From assembly GCA_030526995.1 (NCBI GenBank), contig JAUNBP010000012.1:1-39749 (forward strand): DNA of 39,749 nt, in the 5' to 3' direction. Position 1 is the stretch's first letter. Each line of letters starts with the position of its first letter. A model generated the notes under the pieces. It searched no databases and had not been told where the DNA came from. It saw nothing but the letters and a program-made list of their open reading frames with translations. Shown here in pieces: positions 23,860 through 33,481 of this stretch. This stretch comes from Clostridia bacterium (lineage in GTDB: Bacteria; Bacillota; Clostridia; Christensenellales; CAG-138). Position numbers and translations under genes: made by a program.

Positions 23860-26333
23860 AAAAGACCCAGAAAAAAGAACTGTTTAGAACCATTTGGAAG
23901 AATCGTGTGAGCTTTTTTGCGGTGGCGTTCATCGCCTCTACGAGCATTGCAATTTACAGCGGCATGAAGTTTAGCGCAGCTGCCATTGAACAGGGGGCGG
24001 ATAAGTACCTTCGCGATCGGTCCTATGCCCACTTTGAAATCAACTGCGCCAACGGCTTGACCGAGGAGGATGTAGAAGCCCTGCTTGACTCCGATATAGT
24101 TCAGAACGCGGAGGGCGGGTATGTCACAACTGCGGTAATGCAGGGCGATGATGAGAACCCCGTTGTGGAGGTTCGCTCCCTGTACAGTAAACTTAATCTT
24201 CCCGTGGTCGTGGAGGGCAGGCTTCCCGAGGGCAGAAACGAGATAAGCGTTGAGCAGGTCATTGCCGAGGAGTATGGGATAGAAATAGGGGACAGCCTCT
24301 CTTTGCAGCACGGCGGGATGCTGTACGAGGAGGAATTTATCGTGTGCGGCATCGTGGACGACCCCGCCTACAGCTGCAAGACTATAAGGGACTCGAGGGG
24401 ACTGTCGGATACGGGAATAGGCGCTGCCGCCTACTATGTCAACGTCGCTCCCGAAGCCTTTGACAGCGACTACTATAGCGGCACCTTTACGGTCATATAT
24501 GTGGAGGCGGAGGAGCTAAAAGACCTGTTCTTTTTCAGCGATGAATACAGCGAAAAATCCCTTGAGCTTCTAAATGAGCTTGAGGAATTTGGAAAGCTGC
24601 GGGCAAGGCTCCGATATGATGCTTTGACCGAGGAGGCGGAGCTTGCAACAGCTTTGGATCCCTCTTTGGCGGGTTCATCATCGAACATAGAGGAAAGGGA
24701 CTGGGCCGTTCGTGCCCGCTTGGATACGGGCGATATCCGCTCCACTTCGATGGTGGCCTCGGGCGTCAGCGGGATGAGCTATTCCTTAGCCGTGGTCTTT
24801 TTGCTCGTAGCCGTGGTGGTATGCTACTCCTCGACCGCCCGAATGGTCGATGAAAAGCGTGCGCTCATCGGGGCGCAAAAGGCCTTGGGCTTTAGTCCAA
24901 AGGAGATTTTGCGCTACTTTATGTCCTACAGCACCTTGGGTGCGGTGCTTGGAATAGCTTTGGGCCTCCTGCTTGCGGTGGTGATTGTGGAGGTCGTCGT
25001 GGTATATGTTGCCTACGCCGATTACTTTACCTTCCGAAGCTCGATAGGGCTTGCCTTTGTGTGGAAGGATGCAATTTTAGCTTCCGTCCTCTGCTTAATC
25101 ATCTTTGAGCTTGCAACCTACATAGCCTGTAACAGGCTTGTGAAGATGGACGCCATAGCCCTGCTTCGAGGGGAGGTTCCGGTGCAGAAAAAGCCCTATT
25201 TCTTTGAAAAGCAGAGATGGTATAAAAGGCTTTCGCTCTACTCCAAGGCGGTTATCAAAAACCTGTTCAACGACAAGTCTCGGGCGGTGGTGACCATCAT
25301 GGGCGTGGTGGGCAGCATAGCGCTTTTGGTCATCTGCTTTTCGCTAAAGATGGCACTGGCTAATGCTGCGCCAAGGCAGTACGAGAAGTATTACCTGTAC
25401 GAGAACAAGCTGATAGTGGACAGTTCCACGGGCCGTAGCGATGAATTTGCAGCCCTGCTTGACGAGGAGGGCGTGGACTATGTAAGGGTTACGGAGAAGG
25501 TCAGGGCGTTCCGCTCGGCGGACGGTGCCTACAATAATGCCCACATCGTCTCTTCCACGGATGAGGAGGGGCTGATGGAGAAGGTCAATTTGGAGGATAT
25601 CGACAGCAAGGAGATAGTAAGCATACCCAAAGAGGGCGTTTTAATCACCCGAAGATGCCGTGAGGCGCTCGGGATAGAGGTGGGTATGCAGGTAGAGGTC
25701 ATAAACTCGCAGGGGGACGTTTGCAGCTTTGAGGTTGTGGGCATTGTCGAGCATCACCTGCCCAGCCACTTCTTCTATGTCAACGCCGAGCATTACCAAG
25801 AGGTTATGGGAGAATCGTTGGACGAGAGCGTCTTTTTGACCGATGAGGTGTCCGAAGGCCTTGCAAATGAGCTTAAAAACACCGAGGGCTTTTTGCAGCT
25901 TAGGAATAAGACCCGTGACTATCAAACGGGGGAATACTTGGATATAGTAATCTTCATCTGCTTGGGCATGTCTATCATCATGTCCTTCCTCGTGATACTG
26001 AATCAGGGTGCGATGCAGATTAACCGCAAGGCGAGGGAGCTTGCGGTGATGCGCATAAACGGCTTTACACTTGGGGAGACCCGTGCCTACATATATCGGG
26101 ATAACATTGTGCTAACCATAATCGGGCTGCTGCTCGGAAGCGGCTGCGGGCTTGGGCTTGGCTATATCGTGATTAGGTTTGTGGAGGTGGAGATGGAGCA
26201 CTTCTTCCGTGCCCCGAATCTCTTGGCCTGCCTCTACGCCTGTGGGATTGGGGCTGCCTTTGCCGTCTTGGTGAACATCATCGCATTGCGAAGAATCAAC
26301 AGCTTGAACCTGAGTCAGGTCAGCGGAAATTAG
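23856..26333 (+). CDS. FtsX/MacB-type ABC permease
   Basis: The protein is 825 residues. There is an N-terminal TM helix and a large extracytoplasmic domain. Two FtsX-like transmembrane blocks follow, one at about 305-440 (with DEKRALIGAQKALGFSPKEI in a cytoplasmic loop) and one at about 690-820 (with RKARELAVMRINGFTLGETR). Such loops contact the ATPase. These permeases do not import; they drive export, lipoprotein movement or signalling by mechanical coupling. The partner ATPase is the GAF-ABC protein. The start codon overlaps the stop of the cyclase gene, so the three are probably made together. Confidence 0.92.
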   Translation: MKKTQKKELFRTIWKNRVSFFAVAFIASTSIAIYSGMKFSAAAIEQGADKYLRDRSYAHFEINCANGLTEEDVEALLDSDIVQNAEGGYVTTAVMQGDDENPVVEVRSLYSKLNLPVVVEGRLPEGRNEISVEQVIAEEYGIEIGDSLSLQHGGMLYEEEFIVCGIVDDPAYSCKTIRDSRGLSDTGIGAAAYYVNVAPEAFDSDYYSGTFTVIYVEAEELKDLFFFSDEYSEKSLELLNELEEFGKLRARLRYDALTEEAELATALDPSLAGSSSNIEERDWAVRARLDTGDIRSTSMVASGVSGMSYSLAVVFLLVAVVVCYSSTARMVDEKRALIGAQKALGFSPKEILRYFMSYSTLGAVLGIALGLLLAVVIVEVVVVYVAYADYFTFRSSIGLAFVWKDAILASVLCLIIFELATYIACNRLVKMDAIALLRGEVPVQKKPYFFEKQRWYKRLSLYSKAVIKNLFNDKSRAVVTIMGVVGSIALLVICFSLKMALANAAPRQYEKYYLYENKLIVDSSTGRSDEFAALLDEEGVDYVRVTEKVRAFRSADGAYNNAHIVSSTDEEGLMEKVNLEDIDSKEIVSIPKEGVLITRRCREALGIEVGMQVEVINSQGDVCSFEVVGIVEHHLPSHFFYVNAEHYQEVMGESLDESVFLTDEVSEGLANELKNTEGFLQLRNKTRDYQTGEYLDIVIFICLGMSIIMSFLVILNQGAMQINRKARELAVMRINGFTLGETRAYIYRDNIVLTIIGLLLGSGCGLGLGYIVIRFVEVEMEHFFRAPNLLACLYACGIGAAFAVLVNIIALRRINSLNLSQVSGN

Positions 26334-26342
26334 GAGGTGCGT

Positions 26343-27170
26343 ATGGAGAGGCTTTATATAATACCCGCAAGGGACAGGATTGAGGAGAGTTTATCGCTCG
26401 AAATGGAATACGGGGCTGCCTTTGAGTACAACGACTTTTGCCAGCCCACTTTGGTGGACGACCCCGTTTGGCTCGAAAACACCCTTGCCTTCTACGAGGG
26501 CTTGAAGCGGAACAGGCAAAACGATATGCTCCACGGGGCGTTTTTGGATATAACGATTCACAGCGACGACCCCTGCATCCTCCGTGTCTCCGCCATGCGG
26601 GTGCGGCAGTCCATGGATATCGCCCTGCGCTTGGGCGTGCGAGGGGTTGTGTTTCACACCAACTTTATAGCAAACTTTCGCAATGAGGGCTATCGCCAAG
26701 GCTGGCTTCAAAAAAATGCGGCGTTTTGGAGCGAGCTTTTAAGGGAGTATCCGAGCTTGGATATCTATATCGAAAACATGTTCGACGCCGAGCCCGAGCT
26801 TTTGGTGCTGCTTGCAGAGAGGATGAAGCACGAGGAGCGGTTCGGCGTGTGCTTTGACTACGCTCATGCCGCCATCTCCCCCACCCCCCTGCAGGTCTGG
26901 GTTGAGGCGCTTGCCCCCTTTGTTAAGCACGTTCACATAAACGACAACGACCGCATATCGGACTTGCATGAGCAGGTGGGCAGTGGCTGCATAGATTGGG
27001 CGGAGTTTAATCTATTGATGCGAAAGCATAAAATAGGCGCTTCGGTTTTGATTGAGAGCCCGAACCCCGAAAGTCAAAGAAAATCGCTGGAATATCTGAA
27101 AGCCCGTGCGCTGTTCCCGTTTGAAGGCGGAAGCGGCGGCGTGTTTATAAACAAAAATTACGGAAAGTGA
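26343..27170 (+). CDS. TIM-barrel sugar isomerase/epimerase-like (AP endonuclease 2 family)
   Basis: The protein is 275 residues. Metal-binding positions expected for the xylose-isomerase-like TIM barrel are visible: H105 in VVFHTN, E144 in IYIENM, D172 and H175 in CFDYAHA, H198 in KHVHINDND, and E238 in VLIESP. These enzymes act on sugars or sugar phosphates (or, in one branch, on DNA); the substrate here cannot be told. ATG 26343 has AGGAGGTG just upstream, so the GTG at 26337 is not used. It sits in the export operon, which is an odd place for a metabolic enzyme. Confidence 0.85.
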   Translation: MERLYIIPARDRIEESLSLEMEYGAAFEYNDFCQPTLVDDPVWLENTLAFYEGLKRNRQNDMLHGAFLDITIHSDDPCILRVSAMRVRQSMDIALRLGVRGVVFHTNFIANFRNEGYRQGWLQKNAAFWSELLREYPSLDIYIENMFDAEPELLVLLAERMKHEERFGVCFDYAHAAISPTPLQVWVEALAPFVKHVHINDNDRISDLHEQVGSGCIDWAEFNLLMRKHKIGASVLIESPNPESQRKSLEYLKARALFPFEGGSGGVFINKNYGK

Positions 27171-27179
27171 GGCGTGTGT

Positions 27180-28577
27180 ATGAACAGGTTTAGAAAGAGC
27201 AAGATTATGCTCCTTGCAGCCCTTATGGTCGCAGCAATGCTGCTAACGGTGGTGGGCTGCGGCGGCGGCGATGAGGAGGCCTATCGTCAGATACAGATAT
27301 ATCGCATGGACGGAAGTGCGGTTGTAGAGAGGGAGCAGACCGGAGAGATAGCGGCCTATGAGGATATGTTTCTTCAATCCGGCGACCGCTTGAAGGTGGC
27401 TTCGGACAGCTTTTTATACCTCGAATTGGACGGCGACAAGTACCTTCTTTTGGAGCCCGATACCCAAGTTTTGATTGAGGCCGAGGGCGATGAAACCGAC
27501 AGCAGGACCAAGATTTCTTTGGAGCAGGGGGCGATAGTCAACTGCATCGAAAACCCGCTGTCGGAAAACTCCTATTATGAGATTCAAACGCCCAACGCTA
27601 CGATGGCGGTAAGGGGAACCGTCTTTCGCATTGCATTGGGCACGGATGAGGGCGGCGAATACTATACCGACGTGTCGGTCTATGAGGGCGAGGTTGAGTG
27701 CTTTGCCCCCTCGGAGGACGGTTCGGATGCAGAGCTAATAGCTCCGCTCCCCGCAGGCAATCGGGTTCGCATTGGCAAAAGCGGCGAGCAGCAGGGCGAT
27801 ATTACCCCGCTACTCCCCGAGGATTACGAAGCCCTGCCTGCAAATGTAACGGAGTTTTTGGACGAAAACGGCTATGCCCTGCCCGAGCAAACCGAATCGC
27901 CCGAACCGAGTGAGCAGGCCGAGCACGTGCACGATGAAAACTGCGGTTATGTCGAGGCCGTCCCCTGCTCCCATGTGCATGATGAAAGCTGTGGCTATGC
28001 GGAGGCGGTTGCGGGCTCGCCCTGCACCCACGTGCATAACGCCGCCTGCGGCTACTCTGCGCCGAGCAGCGGAAGCGCCTGCACGCATTTCGACCACGAC
28101 GGGGCTTGCGGCTGGGCGGATGAGTTGCCCTACATAGCCTGCGACCATGTCGAGCATAACGACTACTGCGGCTATGTGGAGGGCGTGCCCGGCGTTGCCT
28201 GCGACCACTTTGACCACGACGGGAACTGCGGTTATTTCGGGCCCGACGGCGTTTGTATGCACGAGGTGGGCATACATGACGATACCTGCTCCTATGTTGC
28301 AGAGATAGCAGCGGTTCCCTGCTCCCATTCGCTCGGGGAACACGATTGGACCTGCTCCTATCAGGAGGCGCAAGCCGCTTCCCCCTGTTGCCACACTTTG
28401 GGCATACACGATGAATACTGCGGCTACATAGCCCCGTTTGCGGGAACCCCCTGCCGTCACAGCCACGACGCTACCTGCGGCTATGTGGCAGCCGTTACCG
28501 CCTCGCCCTGCACCCACACGCACGACGAGTCCTGCGGCTATGTGGAGGGCAGCCCCTGCATGTATGACGGAACATAG
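27180..28577 (+). CDS. FecR-domain lipoprotein with eleven Cys/His repeats
   Basis: The protein is 465 residues. The signal segment ends in TVVGC (Cys27), a probable lipobox. Residues of about 60-175 match the FecR domain (LQSGDRLKVASDSFLYLEL, then TPNATMAVRGTVF). From residue 248 on there are eleven repeats of about 16-22 residues with the pattern C-x-H, H-D, C-G-Y (for example CSHVHDESCGY). Each repeat could bind a metal ion. FecR domains relay outside signals and are often encoded near CHASE2 proteins, as here. The start is ATG 27180, with only a weak ribosome site. It is the last gene of the operon. Confidence 0.88.
   Translation: MNRFRKSKIMLLAALMVAAMLLTVVGCGGGDEEAYRQIQIYRMDGSAVVEREQTGEIAAYEDMFLQSGDRLKVASDSFLYLELDGDKYLLLEPDTQVLIEAEGDETDSRTKISLEQGAIVNCIENPLSENSYYEIQTPNATMAVRGTVFRIALGTDEGGEYYTDVSVYEGEVECFAPSEDGSDAELIAPLPAGNRVRIGKSGEQQGDITPLLPEDYEALPANVTEFLDENGYALPEQTESPEPSEQAEHVHDENCGYVEAVPCSHVHDESCGYAEAVAGSPCTHVHNAACGYSAPSSGSACTHFDHDGACGWADELPYIACDHVEHNDYCGYVEGVPGVACDHFDHDGNCGYFGPDGVCMHEVGIHDDTCSYVAEIAAVPCSHSLGEHDWTCSYQEAQAASPCCHTLGIHDEYCGYIAPFAGTPCRHSHDATCGYVAAVTASPCTHTHDESCGYVEGSPCMYDGT
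27921..28560 (+). repeat. Eleven Cys/His-rich coding repeats
   Basis: Eleven units of 48-66 bases encode CxH-x(1-5)-HDxxCGY motifs. Units 4-6 have the D-H-D form, units 7-9 the longer GIHD/GEHD form, and the first and last units the short HVHD/HTHD form. This suggests growth by local duplication of blocks. Confidence 0.85.
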
Positions 28578-28592
28578 AATATAGGGGACGAC

Positions 28593-28646
28593 TCATATTC
28601 CGAATATGAACTTACAGCCATAGCAGTTATTTGCCATGGCTGTAAG
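28593..28646. repeat. Two palindromes between convergent operons
   Basis: TCATATTC/GAATATGA flank one base at 28593-28609. CTTACAGCCAT (28611-28621) pairs perfectly with ATGGCTGTAAG (28636-28646) around a 14-base loop. They lie between the ends of two convergent operons and may form the ends of both transcripts, though no T run follows on either strand. Confidence 0.55.
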
Positions 28647-28668
28647 TCTGATGGAGGGAATGTATGTT

Positions 28669-30087
<1,419 letters not shown>

Positions 30088-30996
30088 CTAACTCCTTTTA
30101 CCGAATATGTTAACAAAGTTGTAATAGGCGCCTATCAGGTTTGCCTCGTTTCGGTACTTGCAGGGCACCAAGCGAGGCTTAAGTCTTGAAAAGCTCTTGT
30201 TGTACTCCTCAACATAGGCGTTTAACTCCTCGTGCAGCACCTTATGCAGCAGGGGCGCAGCGCTGATTCCGCCACCGATGGCGATAACGTCCGGATCTAT
30301 GACGCACTGAATATTCAAAAGCTGTACGCAAAGGCTTTTGCAAAACTCATGCAGGGTTTCAAGGGCAGCCTTATCGCCGTTTTCGGCACGGTTGAAAAAC
30401 TCTATTCCGTCTATATCGGTAGGCTTTATGCCTATCCTTTGCGCATAACGGGCTAACAGGCCAATGGCGCTGTCGTTTATTCCCCACAGCGAGAAAAAGC
30501 CCTCCGCCTGCGGTTTGGATATTATCACGCTGAACTCGCCGGCAAACTGATTGGCGCCCCGCACGATTTGTCGGTTTACAATGGTGCAGCCGCCGATTCC
30601 GGTGCCCAATACGACGACCAAGCCGTTGTTTGCGTCCTTCAATGCACCGGATTCAAGCTCCGCAAGCCCGGCAGCCTTTGCATCGTTTTCTATGGCAACC
30701 CGAACGCCTCCGCAGGCGGAGCTTACGAGGCTTGCAAAATTAACGTTGCTGACAAAGCTCATTGCTCCTCCCGTGTACATAAAGCCCGTTTCGTTGTCGA
30801 GTGTGCCGGGGACGCTCATGGCTATGCCCTCCACCTCCCCGCCATATTCTGCATAGATACCGTGCAGGGTACTGAGGTATTCTTCCATGTTGTCACACCT
30901 TGTGGGAATTTTTTTAACGTCGGTGGTGCAGTTGCCGTTTTCGACAATGCAATGCTTAATCTGCGTGCCTCCAACGTCTATGGTCAGTAGTCGCAT
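30088..30996 (-). CDS. bglK: ROK-family sugar kinase, probable beta-glucoside kinase
   Basis: The protein is 302 residues. The ATP-binding DVGGT lies at 7-11, the catalytic base D105 in ENDAKAAGLAE, and a second phosphate-binding loop in VLGTGIGGC. The zinc-binding CxCGxxGC motif found in many ROK kinases and repressors is missing. There is no helix-turn-helix, so it is an enzyme rather than a repressor. The neighbouring 6-phospho-beta-glucosidase and the lack of PTS genes point to a BglK-like role, phosphorylating beta-glucosides after ABC import. Glucokinase is the main alternative. The ribosome site AAAGGAC precedes the start. Confidence 0.85.
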   Translation of the reverse strand: MRLLTIDVGGTQIKHCIVENGNCTTDVKKIPTRCDNMEEYLSTLHGIYAEYGGEVEGIAMSVPGTLDNETGFMYTGGAMSFVSNVNFASLVSSACGGVRVAIENDAKAAGLAELESGALKDANNGLVVVLGTGIGGCTIVNRQIVRGANQFAGEFSVIISKPQAEGFFSLWGINDSAIGLLARYAQRIGIKPTDIDGIEFFNRAENGDKAALETLHEFCKSLCVQLLNIQCVIDPDVIAIGGGISAAPLLHKVLHEELNAYVEEYNKSFSRLKPRLVPCKYRNEANLIGAYYNFVNIFGKRS

Positions 30997-31039
30997 ATGG
31001 TTGTCCTTTCAAATTGTATGGAAAGTTTTTGAGGGAAGC

Positions 31040-31083
31040 CCCCCTTATCCGCAAAGAGCTTTTTGCCTTGCAGGCAAAGGGGG
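31040..31083. repeat. Nested inverted repeat inside the sugar operon
   Basis: CCCCCTT (31040-31046) pairs with AAGGGGG (31077-31083), and TTTGCC (31062-31067) pairs with GGCAAA (31073-31078). It lies between the VOC and kinase genes and could slow or process the transcript. Confidence 0.45.
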
Positions 31084-31092
31084 CGCTCACAT

Positions 31093-31746
31093 TTAATTGC
31101 TTTGTGACTCGGGTTCGTCCCAAGTAACGGTGTCGGGCGTTTCCCATATGTACCACGGGTTGCCCTCGCTGTCCTTAAACATGGCAAACTGCTTGCCGTC
31201 CTCCTCGTATCTTTGACGGAGAACCTCGCCGCCTGCTGCGACAACCTTGTCAAGGGTCGCTTCTATGTTGTCCACCTCTATCATGAACCTTGCGTCCGAA
31301 CCCGTGGGATCGGCTTTGCGGGGGCGGAGATAGGCGTAGCAGAAGCTCGGCACGCTCGGCTCCCAATTGGCAGAGCCGGGGCCGGTTGCGCAGAACATCA
31401 GCGGATTTTCGGGGTCGGTGTTTTCACAGTCCACGATGTCCCAACCGAAAACGTTGGAATAGAAGTCACGGGTTACCTTGGCGTCGTCATAGGCTACTAC
31501 GAGCCGGCGGATTCTGCCGTTGCGGGTATGTGCGGGGAACTTCTTTGCGGGATGCCACTCGGTGTTGTATTTGGGCCAGTCGCTTATGGGCTCGGGCCAA
31601 CTAACCCTTATTCTGCGCTTGAGAATGTCATCGCCGGGCTCCTTTAAGAAATATTCCTCGGTTGCGTTGCAGGTCGGGCAGTTGTGGTATTCCTTGCCCT
31701 CCCCTACTATCCATGCAAAGCTGCATTTATAACAGGTATAAATCAT
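31093..31746 (-). CDS. VOC-fold protein with N-terminal rubredoxin-like zinc ribbon
   Basis: The protein is 217 residues. An N-terminal metal knuckle (CYKC and CPTC, at about 5-8 and 23-26) is followed by a glyoxalase/VOC domain (RRLVVAYDDAKVTRDFYSNV, then RFMIEVDNIEATLDKVVAAG and MFKDSEGNPWYIWE). VOC proteins include glyoxalases, dioxygenases and binding proteins; the activity here is unknown. The next upstream gene is a second VOC protein without the zinc ribbon, and both sit inside the sugar operon. The ribosome site AAGGAGGAAG precedes the ATG. Confidence 0.85.
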   Translation of the reverse strand: MIYTCYKCSFAWIVGEGKEYHNCPTCNATEEYFLKEPGDDILKRRIRVSWPEPISDWPKYNTEWHPAKKFPAHTRNGRIRRLVVAYDDAKVTRDFYSNVFGWDIVDCENTDPENPLMFCATGPGSANWEPSVPSFCYAYLRPRKADPTGSDARFMIEVDNIEATLDKVVAAGGEVLRQRYEEDGKQFAMFKDSEGNPWYIWETPDTVTWDEPESQSN

Positions 31747-31758
31747 AATTCTTCCTCC

Positions 31759-32340
31759 TTAATCCTTATCGTAGCCTGCCTCGGGTTCCTCCCATGTGCG
31801 GGAAGAGGGGCAGCGCCACAGATTGAACAGGTGACCGTTCGGGTCGGAAATAACTGCGGACATGGACCAGTTGGCTGCCTCCAAATCGTCGCGCAGAGCC
31901 GCTTCGTCCACCTTGACGACCTTGCCGCCGTACTTTACGACCTTATCCAAGGTGACGGTTATGGGCTCGTCCATGTGAACTTCCATGAGGGCGCCCACCT
32001 TAGTGGTTCCGTCGGGATGGTTGATGTCATCGAAGAACAGCCCGTAATACTTGGCAAGATCCGGAGACAGCAGCGAAAAGTTTACATAGCCGGGGACCGA
32101 ACCCTCGCGCCCGGGCTGCGACGGGCCGGAGGCTCCGTACAGAAAGCGCTTGTCATAGTTTCCACCCGGAGGGGCAGCGGAGGTATCTACAAAGTCCCAA
32201 TCGAACACGTCGGTGAAAAACTTGATTGCCCTGTTTATGTTCTCGTAGGGGATGTTGCACCATCTGACCCTTCCGTGAAGGTCGGGATTCGGGTATTTTT
32301 TGGGAGGCCGATTGGGATAGGCCTGATTTTTATCGTTCAT
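31759..32340 (-). CDS. VOC-fold protein
   Basis: The protein is 193 residues. The VOC pattern is clear: GRVRWCNIPYENINRAIKFF, TDVFDWDF, a second half with ITVTLDKVVKYGGKV, and the DPNGHLFNLW end common in glyoxalase-like proteins. It is cytosolic. It is related in plan to the neighbour at 31093 (12 bases away), which has an added zinc ribbon. Its function is not evident from sequence; a role in detoxifying a sugar by-product or in modifying the imported compound is speculation. Confidence 0.85.
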   Translation of the reverse strand: MNDKNQAYPNRPPKKYPNPDLHGRVRWCNIPYENINRAIKFFTDVFDWDFVDTSAAPPGGNYDKRFLYGASGPSQPGREGSVPGYVNFSLLSPDLAKYYGLFFDDINHPDGTTKVGALMEVHMDEPITVTLDKVVKYGGKVVKVDEAALRDDLEAANWSMSAVISDPNGHLFNLWRCPSSRTWEEPEAGYDKD

Positions 32341-32409
32341 GAGTATATGTCATCCTTTCATGTTTTCTATTCATGCTCCGTCTGCGCACAACGGAACCAT
32401 AAATCAATT

Positions 32410-33399
32410 TTATATTCTTATATCGGTTTTCCGCTTTGGCATCAGCTTAGAAACCCGCTTTTTAATCTTTATCATAATCTGCGGATTGGTTGCAAAGGTC
32501 AGCAGTATCAAGACCAGAACTGCGATAAAGACATTGACGTACTGCGTTTGCACGCCCATTACCAAGAGGGCGAGCTTTATCTCCTGCATAATCAATGAGC
32601 CCACGAACATGCTGACGATGAGGTTGTTCTTTCCGAAACTCAGCGCCATGCCGACTATGCAGCCCATCATCGCATCGAACACGACGGTCATGGTTCCCAT
32701 TTGAGTTTGGGGAGCGATAACGCCGTTGGAACAGAGGGAGGCGGCTGAGTACAGTCCGCCGAAAAGCCCCGACAGCATGAGGCAGATGGCCTTGATTTTA
32801 TAGGCTTTTACGCCGTTGGTGACCGCTATGTTGATATCGCTTCCGACAAAGCGAACCTGATAGCCGAATCGGGTTCTGTACAGCAAAAAGTATGCAAAGG
32901 CGATGGCTGCAAAGGAATAGATGATGTTCCACGGATAGGTTCCCAAGACCACATAGCCGCTTCCGGAAATGTTTACCCCGTGCCCGCCGAAGGCAAGGGC
33001 GCCTATGCACTCATACACGAACAGAAAGCCTATGGATACGATTATCGTGGGAATCTTTGTCCAATAGTAGACCAGTCCTATGAGCGAGCCGCAGACAATG
33101 CCTACAAGCACGGAGCCTGCTATAATCCCCGCAAGTCCGAGCCCTAAGCGCATTGCAAGGTTGCCGCCGATAATTGCTGCGAGAATCGCCTCCGAACCTA
33201 TTGCAAAGTCCCAGTTCCCGCACGACATGTTGAACAACAGTCCGCAGGCTAAGACGGTGGGAAGCAGCGACTGCTTGAACAGGGAGGGGATGTTAGTGCT
33301 TGTGACCTCCGGAAAGGCAAGCATCATTATTCCGAACAATATTAGTGGGAAGGCAAACATTAGGAGATAACTTCCCGAAACACGCAACAGTCTTTTCAT
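32410..33399 (-). CDS. CUT2-type ABC sugar permease (RbsC/BPD_transp_2 family)
   Basis: The protein is 329 residues with about eight to ten hydrophobic segments. A GSEAILAAIIGGNLAMRLG segment follows the cue of RbsC-like permeases, and the family loop is seen near ITNGVKAYKIK. The start at 33399 has AAAGGTAG upstream; the longer open frame from 33456 runs through the intergenic hairpin. It is the second permease of the operon, so the transporter is probably a heterodimer with 34663. It lies after the binding-protein gene and a hairpin that may adjust expression. Confidence 0.85.
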   Translation of the reverse strand: MKRLLRVSGSYLLMFAFPLILFGIMMLAFPEVTSTNIPSLFKQSLLPTVLACGLLFNMSCGNWDFAIGSEAILAAIIGGNLAMRLGLGLAGIIAGSVLVGIVCGSLIGLVYYWTKIPTIIVSIGFLFVYECIGALAFGGHGVNISGSGYVVLGTYPWNIIYSFAAIAFAYFLLYRTRFGYQVRFVGSDINIAVTNGVKAYKIKAICLMLSGLFGGLYSAASLCSNGVIAPQTQMGTMTVVFDAMMGCIVGMALSFGKNNLIVSMFVGSLIMQEIKLALLVMGVQTQYVNVFIAVLVLILLTFATNPQIMIKIKKRVSKLMPKRKTDIRI

Positions 33400-33433
33400 C
33401 GCAAAAACTACCTTTCTGCATTTTCTGTGAGGG

Positions 33434-33464
33434 CCCTCCATATGCGTTTTTTGCATATGGAGGG
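33434..33464. other. Perfect 12-bp hairpin after the binding-protein gene
   Basis: CCCTCCATATGC (33434-33445) pairs with GCATATGGAGGG (33453-33464) around a 7-base loop. No T run follows on the minus strand, so it is more likely a transcript-stabilising or partial-termination hairpin than a full terminator. Its place right after a binding-protein gene fits the known need for more binding protein than permease. Confidence 0.7.
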
Positions 33465-33481
33465 TTGGAGAGAATCACGCC

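Noticed and set aside
27921..28560. CRISPR-like regular repeats
   Set aside because: The repeats are coding, of varying length, with no constant repeat/spacer pattern; they are protein repeats of the FecR lipoprotein.
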